Below are positions 26,966 through 35,846 of a DNA stretch of 64,000 nt, one piece after another. Position numbers and translations under genes: made by a program. Source of the DNA: Phytoactinopolyspora halotolerans (GTDB lineage: Bacteria > Actinomycetota > Actinomycetes > Jiangellales > Jiangellaceae); NCBI RefSeq assembly GCF_010550675.1, contig NZ_JAAGOA010000001.1:370971-434970 (forward strand). The letters run 5' to 3'. Below the pieces are notes generated by a model that was not told the origin of the DNA, did not search any database, and saw only the letters and a program-made list of their open reading frames with translations. Positions within the stretch are counted from its first letter, which is position 1; each line of letters begins with the position of its first letter.

Positions 26966-28603
26966 ATGACCGCCTCCGAACCACCGGTGGACGTGCTGGT
27001 GGTCGGCGCCGGACCCACTGGCTTGGCGCTGGCCGCACAGGCGCGTGCCCATGGTGCGACCGTCCGGATCATCGATCGCAACGCCGACCGGGCGCACGAG
27101 TCCCGGGCGCTGGCGATCCAGCCCCGCACACTGGAGGTGCTGACCGGCTCGGGCGTGGCGGGCACGCTGGTTCAGCGTGGCCACCGGTCCGTGCGCCTGC
27201 ACATGCACGCGGGCGGCCACGATGTGCAGCTGCCCCTGTTCGACCTGGGTATGGACGACACCGAGTATCCGTTCCCGCTCTTCTTGTCACAGGCGATCAC
27301 GGAGCAGGTGCTCGTGGACCATCTGGCTGAGCACGACGTGGCGGTGGAACGGGAGGTGAGGTTGGTTGACTACGCGGAGTCCGACGACGAGGTCACCGGC
27401 ACGCTGCGGCGCGGCGATGGTGAGGTGGAGCGTGTGCGCGCACGGTACCTGGCCGGGTGCGACGGCATGGGGAGTATCGTCCGCGATCTGGCCGGCATCG
27501 AGTTCTCCGGTGACCGCTACCCGCAGCTCTTCGCCTTGGCCGACCTGGAGATCGAGGGGCTGGCCCCGGATCGGGTGCACGGTTACCTCACGAGCTACGG
27601 TCCGGTGTTGTTCTTCCCCCTCTCCGAGCCCGCGTCGTGGCGCCTGGTCACCTTGCGACCACCAGCAGGATGGCCAGGGCGGGAGGGCCAGCCCGCCGAT
27701 ACGCCGGTTACCCTGGGTGACCTCCAAGCCGTCGTGGACACCGCTGCGAACGACGCGCTCCGGCTGCACGACCCGGTGTGGATAACCGACTTCCGGATCT
27801 ACCGCAAGAGCGCGCCCCGGTATCGGGCCGGCCGGGTCTTCCTCGCCGGTGACGCTGCCCACGTCCACTCACCCGCCGGTGGGCAAGGGATGAACATCGG
27901 CATCCAGGACGCGTGGAACCTGGGCTGGAAGCTCGGGTTGGTGGTGCGCGGTGCGGCGGATCCGGAGCTGCTCGACTCGTATGAAACCGAACGCGTACCG
28001 GTCGGGAAGTCCGTGGTGCGATTCACCGACCTCGGGTTCCGTGTGGCCACAGCTGCGAATCCGGTCGCCCGCACTATCCGCACCGTGCTCGCCCCGCGGA
28101 TGTTCTCCATGCTCCGGCGCGTACCGAAGGTGCGCGCCGCAGCATTTCGCACCGTCGCCGAGCTGACCATCGACTATCGCGACAGCATCGCCGTCCAGGA
28201 CGGGCAGCCGCCGCCCCGCGGGGGTCCCCGCGCCGGTGACCGGCTTCCGGGCGGGACAGTGGTGGCCGACGGCGAAGAGCGTTCGCTGTACGAGCTCGCC
28301 GGTGTGCCCGGATTCCATCTCCTGCTGTGCGGGCGCCCGGACGCCTGGCCGAGCGCCGAACTGGAGGACATACGGCAGCGCTACGCGGACCTCGTGAGCG
28401 TGCATCACCTGACCGGCGGTGCAGCCCTGCCGCGACTCGGGCGTGGTCCGCGCGGAAGCGTGCACTACCTCGTCCGGCCGGACTCGCATGTCAGCTACCG
28501 TGCGGCCGGCACCGACCTGTCCGGTCTCCATGCCTACCTGGAGCGCTGGCTGCCGCGCTCCTCGTCACCGATGACCGGTCTGGGCGCGCCTAGGGGAAGG
28601 TGA
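26966..28603 (+). CDS. FAD-dependent monooxygenase (PheA/TfdB-like aromatic hydroxylase)
   Basis: This 545-aa group A flavoprotein hydroxylase has a Rossmann GxGxxG motif (VVGAGPTGLALAAQAR, residues about 12-27), a DG-type motif (GCDGMGSIVRDLAG) and a GD motif (FLAGDAAHVHSPAGGQGMN near 295). A thioredoxin-like C-terminal domain is present (residues about 420-545), as in phenol-type hydroxylases. It would use NAD(P)H and oxygen to hydroxylate an aromatic or polyketide substrate. No biosynthetic cluster surrounds it. Its end overlaps the convergent oxidoreductase by 14 bp. Confidence 0.88.
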   Translation: MTASEPPVDVLVVGAGPTGLALAAQARAHGATVRIIDRNADRAHESRALAIQPRTLEVLTGSGVAGTLVQRGHRSVRLHMHAGGHDVQLPLFDLGMDDTEYPFPLFLSQAITEQVLVDHLAEHDVAVEREVRLVDYAESDDEVTGTLRRGDGEVERVRARYLAGCDGMGSIVRDLAGIEFSGDRYPQLFALADLEIEGLAPDRVHGYLTSYGPVLFFPLSEPASWRLVTLRPPAGWPGREGQPADTPVTLGDLQAVVDTAANDALRLHDPVWITDFRIYRKSAPRYRAGRVFLAGDAAHVHSPAGGQGMNIGIQDAWNLGWKLGLVVRGAADPELLDSYETERVPVGKSVVRFTDLGFRVATAANPVARTIRTVLAPRMFSMLRRVPKVRAAAFRTVAELTIDYRDSIAVQDGQPPPRGGPRAGDRLPGGTVVADGEERSLYELAGVPGFHLLLCGRPDAWPSAELEDIRQRYADLVSVHHLTGGAALPRLGRGPRGSVHYLVRPDSHVSYRAAGTDLSGLHAYLERWLPRSSSPMTGLGAPRGR

Positions 28604-29909
28604 CCAGGTCCGAGATCGCCACGGGGAGGCCGGTGGCGAAGGAGCGGTTGGCGGCGGCGCCGGTGAGCATCGCGTAGGCGCCGTCGGTGTGCCTGGCCGC
28701 GCGGGCCAGCGGATCCGGCTCGGGGCGCGGGCTGAACACGTCCGCCAGCAGTCGCCGGTCACCGCCGCCGTGTCCGCCGCCACCCTCCTCGGAGATCTCT
28801 ACCGGCTGCGGCGGCTGCCAATGCGGTCGCAGCGTCATCCGGGTGCGGTCGATCGGCTCGTTGCCGGGCTGGTCGGCACCGGCGGCGTTGGGGTCGATGA
28901 CGTCACCGGAGACGTAGGACCGCTCGACGACGTCAAGCTCGAGCCGTCCCTTGGTGCCGTTGAATCCGACCCGGTAGCCCTCCCACGGGGAGTACGCCGT
29001 CAGATGATACGACAACGTCGCACCGGTGTCGTATCGTGCCAGCACCGCCATATCGTCCTCGATGCTGATCCCGTCGGTGAAGACGTTGCGGTCGCGCAGA
29101 TAGCCGTCCTCGTGCTCGGCGTCCAGGTAGAGCCCTTTCAACTCCGCGGAGCCGGCTAGATCGATCGCCCATGGGTCGGTGGCCAGATCCGCGCTGCCGT
29201 GACTGCGGTAGCTGCGCACGGTCTCACCGCGAGCCTGGGCGTTGTCCCAGCCGTAGAAGTGCAGCCCTCCGAAGCCGAACACCGTCTGCGGTACCGCGCC
29301 CAGCCACCAGTTCACCAGGTCGAAGTGGTGACTGGACTTGTGGATCATCAGCCCGCCGGAGTTTCGCTTGTCCCGGTGCCAGCGCCGGAAGTAGTCCGCG
29401 CCGTGCCGGGTGTCCAACAGCCACTCGAAGTGCACCGACACCACGTCGCCGATGGCGCCGGAGGCGATGATCTCGCGGACCTTGCTGTTGCGTGGCGCGT
29501 ACCGGTAGTTGAACGTCACCGTCAATTCGCGGCCGGTCTCGGCTTGGGCATCCAGGATCCGCTGGCACTTCTGCTCGTCCGTGGTGAGCGGCTTCTCGGT
29601 GATCACGTCCCGGCCGGTCCGCATCGCCTCGACGATGTAGTGATCGTGGGTGCGGTCCACCGAGGTCACGATGACGGCGTCCGCGCGCTGCTCGTCCAGC
29701 ATCCGGTGGAAATCGGCCGCGTCATAGGTCGGCACCGGGCCGGCGTGGAACTCGTCGGCGAACCACTTGTTCTGGAAGTCCATCCTGGTCTGGTTCACGT
29801 CGCACAGGCCGACCAGCTCGCCGTCGTCCCGGTGATCCGCCAGCAGCGCCCGGGTGTACATCCGGGACCGCGACCCCAGACCCACCACAACGTACCGCGT
29901 TTTCGCCAT
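28590..29909 (-). CDS. Gfo/Idh/MocA-family NAD(P)-dependent sugar oxidoreductase
   Basis: This 439-aa cytosolic oxidoreductase has an N-terminal Rossmann fold (VVGLGSRSRMYTRALL, residues about 7-22), the conserved EKPLTTD motif (Lys about 100), and a C-terminal alpha/beta domain with the HFDLVNWWLG substrate-site region. It oxidises or reduces a sugar, polyol or sugar acid. It lies 57 bp downstream of uxuB on the same strand. It is therefore probably part of the hexuronate operon and may feed an unusual uronate derivative into the pathway. The specific substrate is unknown. Confidence 0.87.
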   Translation of the reverse strand: MAKTRYVVVGLGSRSRMYTRALLADHRDDGELVGLCDVNQTRMDFQNKWFADEFHAGPVPTYDAADFHRMLDEQRADAVIVTSVDRTHDHYIVEAMRTGRDVITEKPLTTDEQKCQRILDAQAETGRELTVTFNYRYAPRNSKVREIIASGAIGDVVSVHFEWLLDTRHGADYFRRWHRDKRNSGGLMIHKSSHHFDLVNWWLGAVPQTVFGFGGLHFYGWDNAQARGETVRSYRSHGSADLATDPWAIDLAGSAELKGLYLDAEHEDGYLRDRNVFTDGISIEDDMAVLARYDTGATLSYHLTAYSPWEGYRVGFNGTKGRLELDVVERSYVSGDVIDPNAAGADQPGNEPIDRTRMTLRPHWQPPQPVEISEEGGGGHGGGDRRLLADVFSPRPEPDPLARAARHTDGAYAMLTGAAANRSFATGLPVAISDLVTFP

Positions 29910-29966
29910 GTCAGAGACTCCTTGCTCCGTCGTTCCTGCCGTGCGCTGCCTTCGCTGTCTGAGTGT

Positions 29967-31436
29967 TCACAGTGTGCTCAACGTGTCGCCGACTCCGAAG
30001 TCGCGCAATGAGCCGTACCACGCGGCCACCGTGTCGACGAGTTCATCGTCCTCCTGCAGATCCGGGCCGAACACCTCGGTGACGCCGAACACGCCGCGGA
30101 CGATCTCGTTCGCCGGCACGGGTCGCTGGATCAGCGACGTCAGCCGCTGTGCCAGCGGATCGGAGACGTCGAGTGGGCGACCACCGTCGTCGCGCCCCAG
30201 GATGAACCGCATCCACGCGGCGACGAGCAACGCACCGACGCGCGGCATGGCACCGTCCGCACGGCGCTCCCGGACCGCGGACAGGATGCGCTGGGGCAGC
30301 TTCTGGCTGCCGTCCATCGCGACCTGCGTCGTGCGGTGACCCAGCGCCGGGTTGGCGAACCGATCCAACACGTCGTCCCGGTATGCGGCCAGATCGAGGC
30401 CGTCCGGCGCGGTCAGCGTGGGCATGGTGTCGCCGTCGCAGAGCATGCGGGCCGCGTTCTCGATCCGCGGGTCCGCCAGGGCGGCCGAGATGGTCTGGTA
30501 GCCGGCGAGCGCGCCGAGATACGCGATCAGCGAGTGGGTCGCGTTGAGCAGCCGGAGTTTCACCCTCTCGTACCCGGCGACGTCACGCGTCAGGGTGGCT
30601 CCCACCTTCTCCCAGGCGGGGCGCGGCCCGAGGAACTCGTCGGCGATCACCCATTGGATGAAGGGCTCGGCGACGACGGCCGCCTCGTCCCGCACGCCGA
30701 GCAGCCGCTGTACCTCGTCCCGGTCGTCGTCCGAGGTGGCTGGGACGATCCGGTCGACCATGGTGGAGGGGAACGTGACCTGCCGCTCGATGAACTCGCG
30801 GGTGGTCGCGGCGTCCGGTCCGGTCAGCCGGTCGGCGAAGTCATGGACGAGGCCGCGCAGCACGGAGCCGTTGTGGCTGAGATTGTCACAGGAGACGATG
30901 GCGATCGGACCGGCTCCGCGGCCCGTCCGCCGCTGCAGGCCGCGGACGAGCTGGCCGACGACGGTCACCGGTGGCCGGCCGGACAGATCGGCCAGGACGT
31001 CGGGATCCATGCGGAGGCGGGCGCCGTCGGCACGGTACCCCTTCTCGGTGACCGTCAGGGTGACCGCGTGGACGTGTGGATCGGCGATCGCGTCGAGGAT
31101 GGGCTCCGGGTCGGCCGCGGCGCAGGCGGATCCCCGGATCACGCCGACGACGTGCGCCGACGGGGCACCGTGGGTGGGGCGTTCCAGCACACTGTAGAGG
31201 CTGTCCTGGGCTGCCAGCTGTGCGCTGACCGTGGCGGAGCGCTGACTGCTGGCGAGGATCCCCCACTCTCGCTCGCCGGCCTCGGCCAGCTTGTGCGTGT
31301 ACCAGGCCTGGTGTGCGCGGAAGAAGGCGCCGGCACCGAGGTGTACCAGACCGGTGCGCAGGCCGCGCGGATCGTAGTCGGGTCGAGCGGATTCAGGAAG
31401 GTCGCTGAGGTTGGCGAGGCCCAGACGATCGGTCAC
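29967..31436 (-). CDS. uxuB: Mannitol dehydrogenase-family fructuronate reductase
   Basis: This 489-aa polyol dehydrogenase has an N-terminal NAD-binding domain (GLVHLGAGAFFRAHQAWYTH, residues about 28-47; TVTEKGY) and a C-terminal catalytic domain with the conserved Lys region VKLRLLNATHSLIAYLG near 295. The likely reaction is NADH-dependent reduction of D-fructuronate to D-mannonate in hexuronate degradation. Adjacent uxaC supports this over mannitol dehydrogenase. A mannonate dehydratase (uxuA) is not present in the window. Confidence 0.87.
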   Translation of the reverse strand: MTDRLGLANLSDLPESARPDYDPRGLRTGLVHLGAGAFFRAHQAWYTHKLAEAGEREWGILASSQRSATVSAQLAAQDSLYSVLERPTHGAPSAHVVGVIRGSACAAADPEPILDAIADPHVHAVTLTVTEKGYRADGARLRMDPDVLADLSGRPPVTVVGQLVRGLQRRTGRGAGPIAIVSCDNLSHNGSVLRGLVHDFADRLTGPDAATTREFIERQVTFPSTMVDRIVPATSDDDRDEVQRLLGVRDEAAVVAEPFIQWVIADEFLGPRPAWEKVGATLTRDVAGYERVKLRLLNATHSLIAYLGALAGYQTISAALADPRIENAARMLCDGDTMPTLTAPDGLDLAAYRDDVLDRFANPALGHRTTQVAMDGSQKLPQRILSAVRERRADGAMPRVGALLVAAWMRFILGRDDGGRPLDVSDPLAQRLTSLIQRPVPANEIVRGVFGVTEVFGPDLQEDDELVDTVAAWYGSLRDFGVGDTLSTL

Positions 31437-31538
31437 GTCATGCCCTTTCGGAGTGTGCGCGTGGTCGGTGCGGTGCGAGCCGTGCGGCTCAACCGGGTCT
31501 CCGGGCGGTGATCCGCGGTCCGGGTCGGCGCGTGACCG

Positions 31539-32951
31539 TCACAGCCGGTACACCTCCTTGGCGCGGCCGTAGGCCAGCGCGTAAGCCACCTCGTGTGCCT
31601 CGTCCTCGGCCATCCGGTGCTCGACCACCAACTGAGCGAGATATCCGCAGTCGATCCGGCGTGCGACATCGTGCCGCACCGGGATCGAGGCGAAGGCACG
31701 GGTGTCGTCGTTGAAGCCGGCCGTGTTGTAGAAGCCGGCGGTCTCGGTGACCAGCTCGCGATAGCGACGGATACCGTGCGGGCTGTCGTAGAACCACCAC
31801 GCCGGCCCGAGCTGCATGGCCGGGTAGTAACCGGCCAGCGGAGCAAGCTCCCGGGAGTATGCGGCCTCGTCCAGGGTGAACGCGACGAACGTGAAATCCG
31901 GCTCGTTGCCGTACCTGTTGAGCAGCGGCTTCAGGTTGTTGACGTAGTCGGTGGGGCCGGGGATGTCGGCACCCTTGTCGAGGCCGTAACGGGCCAGCAG
32001 GTGCGGGTCATGGTTGCGGACCGACCCCGGATGCAGCTGCATCACCAGGCCGTCCTCCAGGCTCATCTGAGCCATCTGCATCAACATGTGCCCGCGGAAC
32101 TGTTCGGCGTCACCGGCGTCGTGCTGGCCCTCGGTGACCCGGCGGAACAGCTTCTCGGCGTCGGTATCGGACAGTTCCACGGTGTATGCGCTGGGATGGC
32201 CGTGATCTGTCGCGGTCGCGCCCATGCGGCGGAAATGCTCGCGGCGCTGCCGCAGTGCGGCGAGGTAGCCGGGATACGACATCGTGTCCTCGCCGGTGAC
32301 CTCGGCCAGCAGCCGCAGCGACGGCTGGAAGGTGGGCTGGTCCGGATCCAGCACCTTGTCCGGGCGGTAGGTCGGTATCACCGTCCCGGTCCATGCGTCG
32401 TCCCGGATGCGTTGATGGGCTTCGAGTGGGTCGGTGGCGTCATCGGTGGTGGCGAGTACCTCGATGTTGAACCGCTCGAACAACGCACGTGGCCGGTACT
32501 CTGGCTGCGTCAACCGTTCGAGTAGCTGGTCATAGACCTGGTCGGCGGTGTCGGCGGAGAGCCGGGTGGTGATGCCGAAGACCTCGGCGAGCTCCATCTC
32601 CAGCCAGATCTTGCTCGGTGTGGCGCGGAAGAGGTGCCAGTTCTCGCAGAGTCGCTTCCAGACCCGTCGGGAATCGGTCTCTCGTTGCGTGCCATCGACC
32701 TCGACCAGGCCCAACTCTTCGTGCGGGATACGGGCCGAGTGCAGCATCCGGTGCACATAGTGATCCGGGATGATGAACAGCCAGGCCGGGTCGGGGAAGG
32801 GCTCGTCGTCGGCGAGCAGGGACGGATCCACGTGGCCGTGTGGACATAGCAACGGGAGCCCTTTGACCTGGCTGTATAGGTCCCGTGCCACCGCCCGGAC
32901 GGACGGCTCCGGCGGCAACAGACGGTCGTCGTGCATGTCCACTTCAGCCAT
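31539..32951 (-). CDS. uxaC: Uronate isomerase
   Basis: This 470-aa amidohydrolase-superfamily enzyme isomerises D-glucuronate to D-fructuronate (or galacturonate to tagaturonate). Visible motifs are LLCPHGHVDPSLLADDEPFPDP near residue 35, with the metal-ligand HxH-like pair, and WWFYDSPHGIRRYRE near 388. The length matches the family. It opens the uxaC-uxuB-oxidoreductase operon, with a LacI-type operator in the promoter region (33018-33029) and the LacI regulator gene upstream on the same strand. Confidence 0.93.
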   Translation of the reverse strand: MAEVDMHDDRLLPPEPSVRAVARDLYSQVKGLPLLCPHGHVDPSLLADDEPFPDPAWLFIIPDHYVHRMLHSARIPHEELGLVEVDGTQRETDSRRVWKRLCENWHLFRATPSKIWLEMELAEVFGITTRLSADTADQVYDQLLERLTQPEYRPRALFERFNIEVLATTDDATDPLEAHQRIRDDAWTGTVIPTYRPDKVLDPDQPTFQPSLRLLAEVTGEDTMSYPGYLAALRQRREHFRRMGATATDHGHPSAYTVELSDTDAEKLFRRVTEGQHDAGDAEQFRGHMLMQMAQMSLEDGLVMQLHPGSVRNHDPHLLARYGLDKGADIPGPTDYVNNLKPLLNRYGNEPDFTFVAFTLDEAAYSRELAPLAGYYPAMQLGPAWWFYDSPHGIRRYRELVTETAGFYNTAGFNDDTRAFASIPVRHDVARRIDCGYLAQLVVEHRMAEDEAHEVAYALAYGRAKEVYRL

Positions 32952-33008
32952 TACCCACTCCTTGGCCGGCTTCTGACGCGTGCTCGCGTCGGCTGGTCTA
33001 CTGGCGAC

Positions 33009-33029
33009 AGCATACCGGAAACCGGTTTC
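33009..33029 (-). promoter_or_regulatory. LacI-type operator within the uxaC promoter
   Basis: GAAACCGGTTTC (33018-33029) is a perfect 12-bp palindrome with the central CG typical of LacI-family operators. On the minus strand it is followed by TATGCT (33014-33009), a good -10 element 58 bp upstream of the uxaC ATG. The operator would therefore lie in the spacer of the promoter and block polymerase. The LacI regulator encoded next door is the likely ligand-responsive repressor. Confidence 0.75.
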
Positions 33030-33122
33030 AGAGCAGAAGGGCCAAGGTGCATGAGTTGGTGGCCCGGCGGACTCACCTGAAATCGCAGGTCCGAGCGGGC
33101 GGCGGTACGGGAGCGGGCGCGG

Positions 33123-34157
33123 TCAGCGCGGTGCGGGACCGGTGCTTCCCCGCACCTCGAGGCGGGGCCGCACGCGCACGTTCTTCTCCGGTGCCTCGCC
33201 GTTCATCAGCGCCCATAGGCGCTGCCATGCCTGGGGGCCGAGCTGATCCATCGGCACCGACGCCGTGGTGAGCGGCGGCGTGGTGTATCGGACGAATGGG
33301 ATGTCATCGAATCCGACGATCGACATCTGTGATGGAACGTTGATGCCCAGCTCATGCAGGCGGCTCAGGGTGCCGAAGGCCACCAAGTCGTTGTACGCGA
33401 CGACGGCGGTCACGTTGAGATCGGTCAGCTGGTCGGCGACGGCATGGCCGTCGGCGAACGTGGCGCCGCACGCCACCTCCACCAGCTCGAACGTGTCCTG
33501 GGCGGCCTTGTGGAGCGCCCGCACCCGGGCCCGGTTCGAGGCGCTGGTGTCCGGTCCGGCCAGATACGCGAGCCGTCGATGTCCGAGGCTGAGCAGGTGG
33601 GTGACCAGATCCCGGATACCGGCGGCGAAGTCGATGGTCAGCGACGGCGTGGAGGTTTCGGGAAGCTCTCGGTTGATCAGGACGAACGGCTCCAGCTGCG
33701 GGGTGAGTTCGAGCAGCTGCTCGTCCGGCATGCGCGGGGCGCAGAGGACGAGTCCGTCGCAGCGCCGGCGCGCCTCGGTGGCCAATACCGGCTCCTCGTG
33801 CAGGTTCTCGTTCGAGTCCGCGACCAGCAGCCGATAGTTCTCCTTCGCCGCCGCGTCGGTCAGGCCGTGCAGAACACCCTGGAACATCGGGTTGCCGAGG
33901 TCCGGGACGAGCATCGCGATGATGCCGGTACGGCCTAGGGCGAGGCTGCGGGCGACCGGACTCGGGGCGTAACCGAGTTCCTCGGCGGCGAGACGTACCC
34001 GTTGCGCCAGCTCCGGTGCGACCCGTGGATTCCCGTTCATCACCCGGGACACCGTGGCGCGTGAGACGCCGGCGGTCTTCGCGACGAGCCCGATCGTCGC
34101 CCGCTCGGCAGGCGCAGAGGCGCGAGTTCGTTCAGAACTCTGAGAGCGGTTACTCAT
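33123..34157 (-). CDS. LacI-family transcriptional regulator of hexuronate genes
   Basis: This 344-aa repressor has an N-terminal LacI HTH and hinge helix (residues about 20-75; TIGLVAKTAGVSRATVSRVMNG, hinge PSPVARSLALGRTG) and a periplasmic-binding-fold effector domain (LVPDLGNPMFQGVL, IVGFDDIPFVRYTTPPLTT). ATG 34157 is chosen; a GTG at 34175 would add six residues. It precedes uxaC on the same strand, so its natural targets are the uxaC promoter operator and possibly its own promoter. The effector is probably a hexuronate or pathway intermediate. Confidence 0.88.
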   Translation of the reverse strand: MSNRSQSSERTRASAPAERATIGLVAKTAGVSRATVSRVMNGNPRVAPELAQRVRLAAEELGYAPSPVARSLALGRTGIIAMLVPDLGNPMFQGVLHGLTDAAAKENYRLLVADSNENLHEEPVLATEARRRCDGLVLCAPRMPDEQLLELTPQLEPFVLINRELPETSTPSLTIDFAAGIRDLVTHLLSLGHRRLAYLAGPDTSASNRARVRALHKAAQDTFELVEVACGATFADGHAVADQLTDLNVTAVVAYNDLVAFGTLSRLHELGINVPSQMSIVGFDDIPFVRYTTPPLTTASVPMDQLGPQAWQRLWALMNGEAPEKNVRVRPRLEVRGSTGPAPR

Positions 34158-34433
34158 CTTCTGCCGCGTCCTCACCTATGACCATTGGGATGTGATGCTC
34201 CGAGTAGACCACATCGTTGTCCGCATGCTGGCATTGTGACCGTCGTTCGAGGGTCGCCAACAGTACCCAAGGCGCATCCGGCGCGCCAGTTCAGGCCACG
34301 TCACCGCATGGGTTGGCCGTGTGGCCCCGGCGGCGATCAGCTCAGGCCGGTGCGTTGGGACGGATCCGTACAGGTGGAAGCCGCGGCCACCCCGGAGCAC
34401 CGGGACGGGGCACGGCGAGGCGCGTTCGGCCCG

Positions 34434-35036
34434 TTATGCGTCGTCGTCGTCGGCGTCGTCGTCGTCGGTCGGCTCGCTCCCGCTGGTCGGCTCACTCCCG
34501 CTGGTCGGCTCGCTCCCGCTGGTCGGCTCGCTCCCGCTGGGCGGCTCGGGCTCGGTGAAGGTGACGTGCGCATAGCGGCCTTCCGCCTCCTTGACCAGGG
34601 CGTCGACCGTCGTCCGAGGTGCGTCGGCGAAGCGGAACTGGACCTCCGTCATCTCGCCCGGCACCAGGTCCACGCCGTTGAGCTCTACCTGAACCGAGTC
34701 CGGACCGAGCGCGGCGTATCCGTTCGCCGGAATGGTCAGCGGTCCGCCCTCCGGCTCCGCGCTGACGTCGCCGACCGTCACCTCCAGCAGCTCATCGGCC
34801 GAGCCCTCGTTCGCGAACGCGGTCAGCACCGTGGCTTGGTCCCCGGACGCGACCACGACGACATTGCGCAGGCCGATGGTGTCGGCGTCGGCGGTCACCC
34901 CGTCGTAGCGCGGATACCACCCCTGGGTCTGCTCATGCATCTCGCAGCCGGCCAGCGTCAGTACGAGTGCCGGAGCGCTGGCCAGGACGAGGTGCCGTGG
35001 CCGTAGCGAGCGACGTATGCGGGCGGCAGACTTCAC
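34434..35036 (-). CDS. Lipoprotein with acidic repeat tail, divergent from carD
   Basis: This 200-aa exported lipoprotein has a basic N-terminus, hydrophobic core and lipobox (LTLAGC, Cys about 31). A central domain of about 110 residues (TIGLRNVVVVASGDQATVLTAF; VPGEMTEVQFRFADA) resembles the small beta-sandwich lipoproteins often found upstream of carD in actinobacteria. The C-terminus has four copies of the hexapeptide PTSGSE-type unit and then an Asp-rich tail. The repeats come from 18-bp tandem DNA repeats, so copy number may vary between strains. The function is unknown. Confidence 0.8.
   Translation of the reverse strand: MKSAARIRRSLRPRHLVLASAPALVLTLAGCEMHEQTQGWYPRYDGVTADADTIGLRNVVVVASGDQATVLTAFANEGSADELLEVTVGDVSAEPEGGPLTIPANGYAALGPDSVQVELNGVDLVPGEMTEVQFRFADAPRTTVDALVKEAEGRYAHVTFTEPEPPSGSEPTSGSEPTSGSEPTSGSEPTDDDDADDDDA
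34467..34538. repeat. 18-bp tandem repeat, four copies, inside the lipoprotein gene
   Basis: Four in-register copies of GGTCGGCTCGCTCCCGCT occupy 34467-34538; the second copy has one G-to-A change. A degenerate fifth start follows at 34539. On the coding strand each unit encodes six residues of a Ser/Gly/Glu/Pro/Thr spacer, so slippage would change the tail length without a frameshift. Confidence 0.9.
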
Positions 35037-35361
35037 CGGTACTCCTTGACGTGACGCAGTATGTGCATGGATGAGCCGGAGTCAAGGGTATCGACCCGTG
35101 TCGTGCGGTCGGCGACGAGGTGTGGCGGGCTGGAATCCGCGGTTCGCCGGCCGGTGCCGACGTATACCTGTGACCACGGCGGATGGGCCGTTCACGGCGG
35201 TCGGGAGGGAGCGTGCGGTATATTTCCGTTGTGTTTCTGATCACCCGCAAGCACGTCAGATCACGATTGTCAAGCCTGAGTTTCCCCTCTGACCAGCACA
35301 AACGCTCTAGAGGTCTGGAAGAGTCGTGCTATCCTTGTGTTGGGAAAGGGGACAGGAACAT
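35037..35361. other. Divergent promoter region between lipoprotein gene and carD
   Basis: This 325-bp region holds the promoters of both genes. Its right half is less GC-rich than the rest. A TATCCT at 35330-35335 lies 26 bp upstream of the carD ATG and could be its -10, but no matching -35 stands out. The carD ribosome-binding site (GGACAGGA) is at the right edge. No RNA gene or operator palindrome is evident. Confidence 0.35.
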
Positions 35362-35844
35362 ATGACTTTCAAGGTCGGCGAGACGGTTGTCTACCCGCAC
35401 CACGGGGCTGCGCTCATCGAAGCGATCGAGTCTCGGGTCATCAAAGGAGAAGAACGCCAGTACCTCGTCTTACGGGTCACTCAAGGTGATCTGACCGTCA
35501 AGGTCCCGGCGGACAATGTTGATCTCGTCGGTGTGCGTGACGTGGTCAACCAGGACGGGCTCGATCGAGTGTTCTCGGTCCTGCGTGCTCCACATACCGA
35601 GGAACCCACCAACTGGTCTCGCCGGTACAAGGCGAACCTCGAGAAACTGGCTTCCGGTGACGTGATCAAGGTGGCCGAGGTAGTCCGTGACCTCTGGCGC
35701 CGCGAGCGCGATCGGGGCCTGTCGGCCGGTGAGAAGAGGATGCTGGCGAAGGCACGTCAGATCCTCGTTTCGGAGCTAGCGCTCGCGGAGCACACCAACG
35801 AGGACAAGGCCGAGTCTCTTCTCGATGAGGTCCTCGCCGGCTGA
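35362..35844 (+). CDS. carD: CarD-family transcriptional regulator
   Basis: This 160-aa RNA-polymerase-binding protein has an N-terminal Tudor-like RNAP interaction domain ([23 protein letters not shown]) and a C-terminal helical DNA-binding domain ([33 protein letters not shown] with the conserved Trp that wedges the promoter bubble). It stabilises open complexes, notably at rRNA promoters, and is essential in mycobacteria. ATG 35362 is the canonical start. IspD starts 2 bp after its stop, the conserved carD-ispD-ispF order. Confidence 0.96.
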   Translation: MTFKVGETVVYPHHGAALIEAIESRVIKGEERQYLVLRVTQGDLTVKVPADNVDLVGVRDVVNQDGLDRVFSVLRAPHTEEPTNWSRRYKANLEKLASGDVIKVAEVVRDLWRRERDRGLSAGEKRMLAKARQILVSELALAEHTNEDKAESLLDEVLAG

Positions 35845-35846
35845 TT

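Noticed and set aside
35118..35140. Partial match (GGTGTGGCGGGC) to the conserved hairpin loop
   Set aside because: Only 12 bases match, with no inverted arms around it. Expected by chance in GC-rich DNA.
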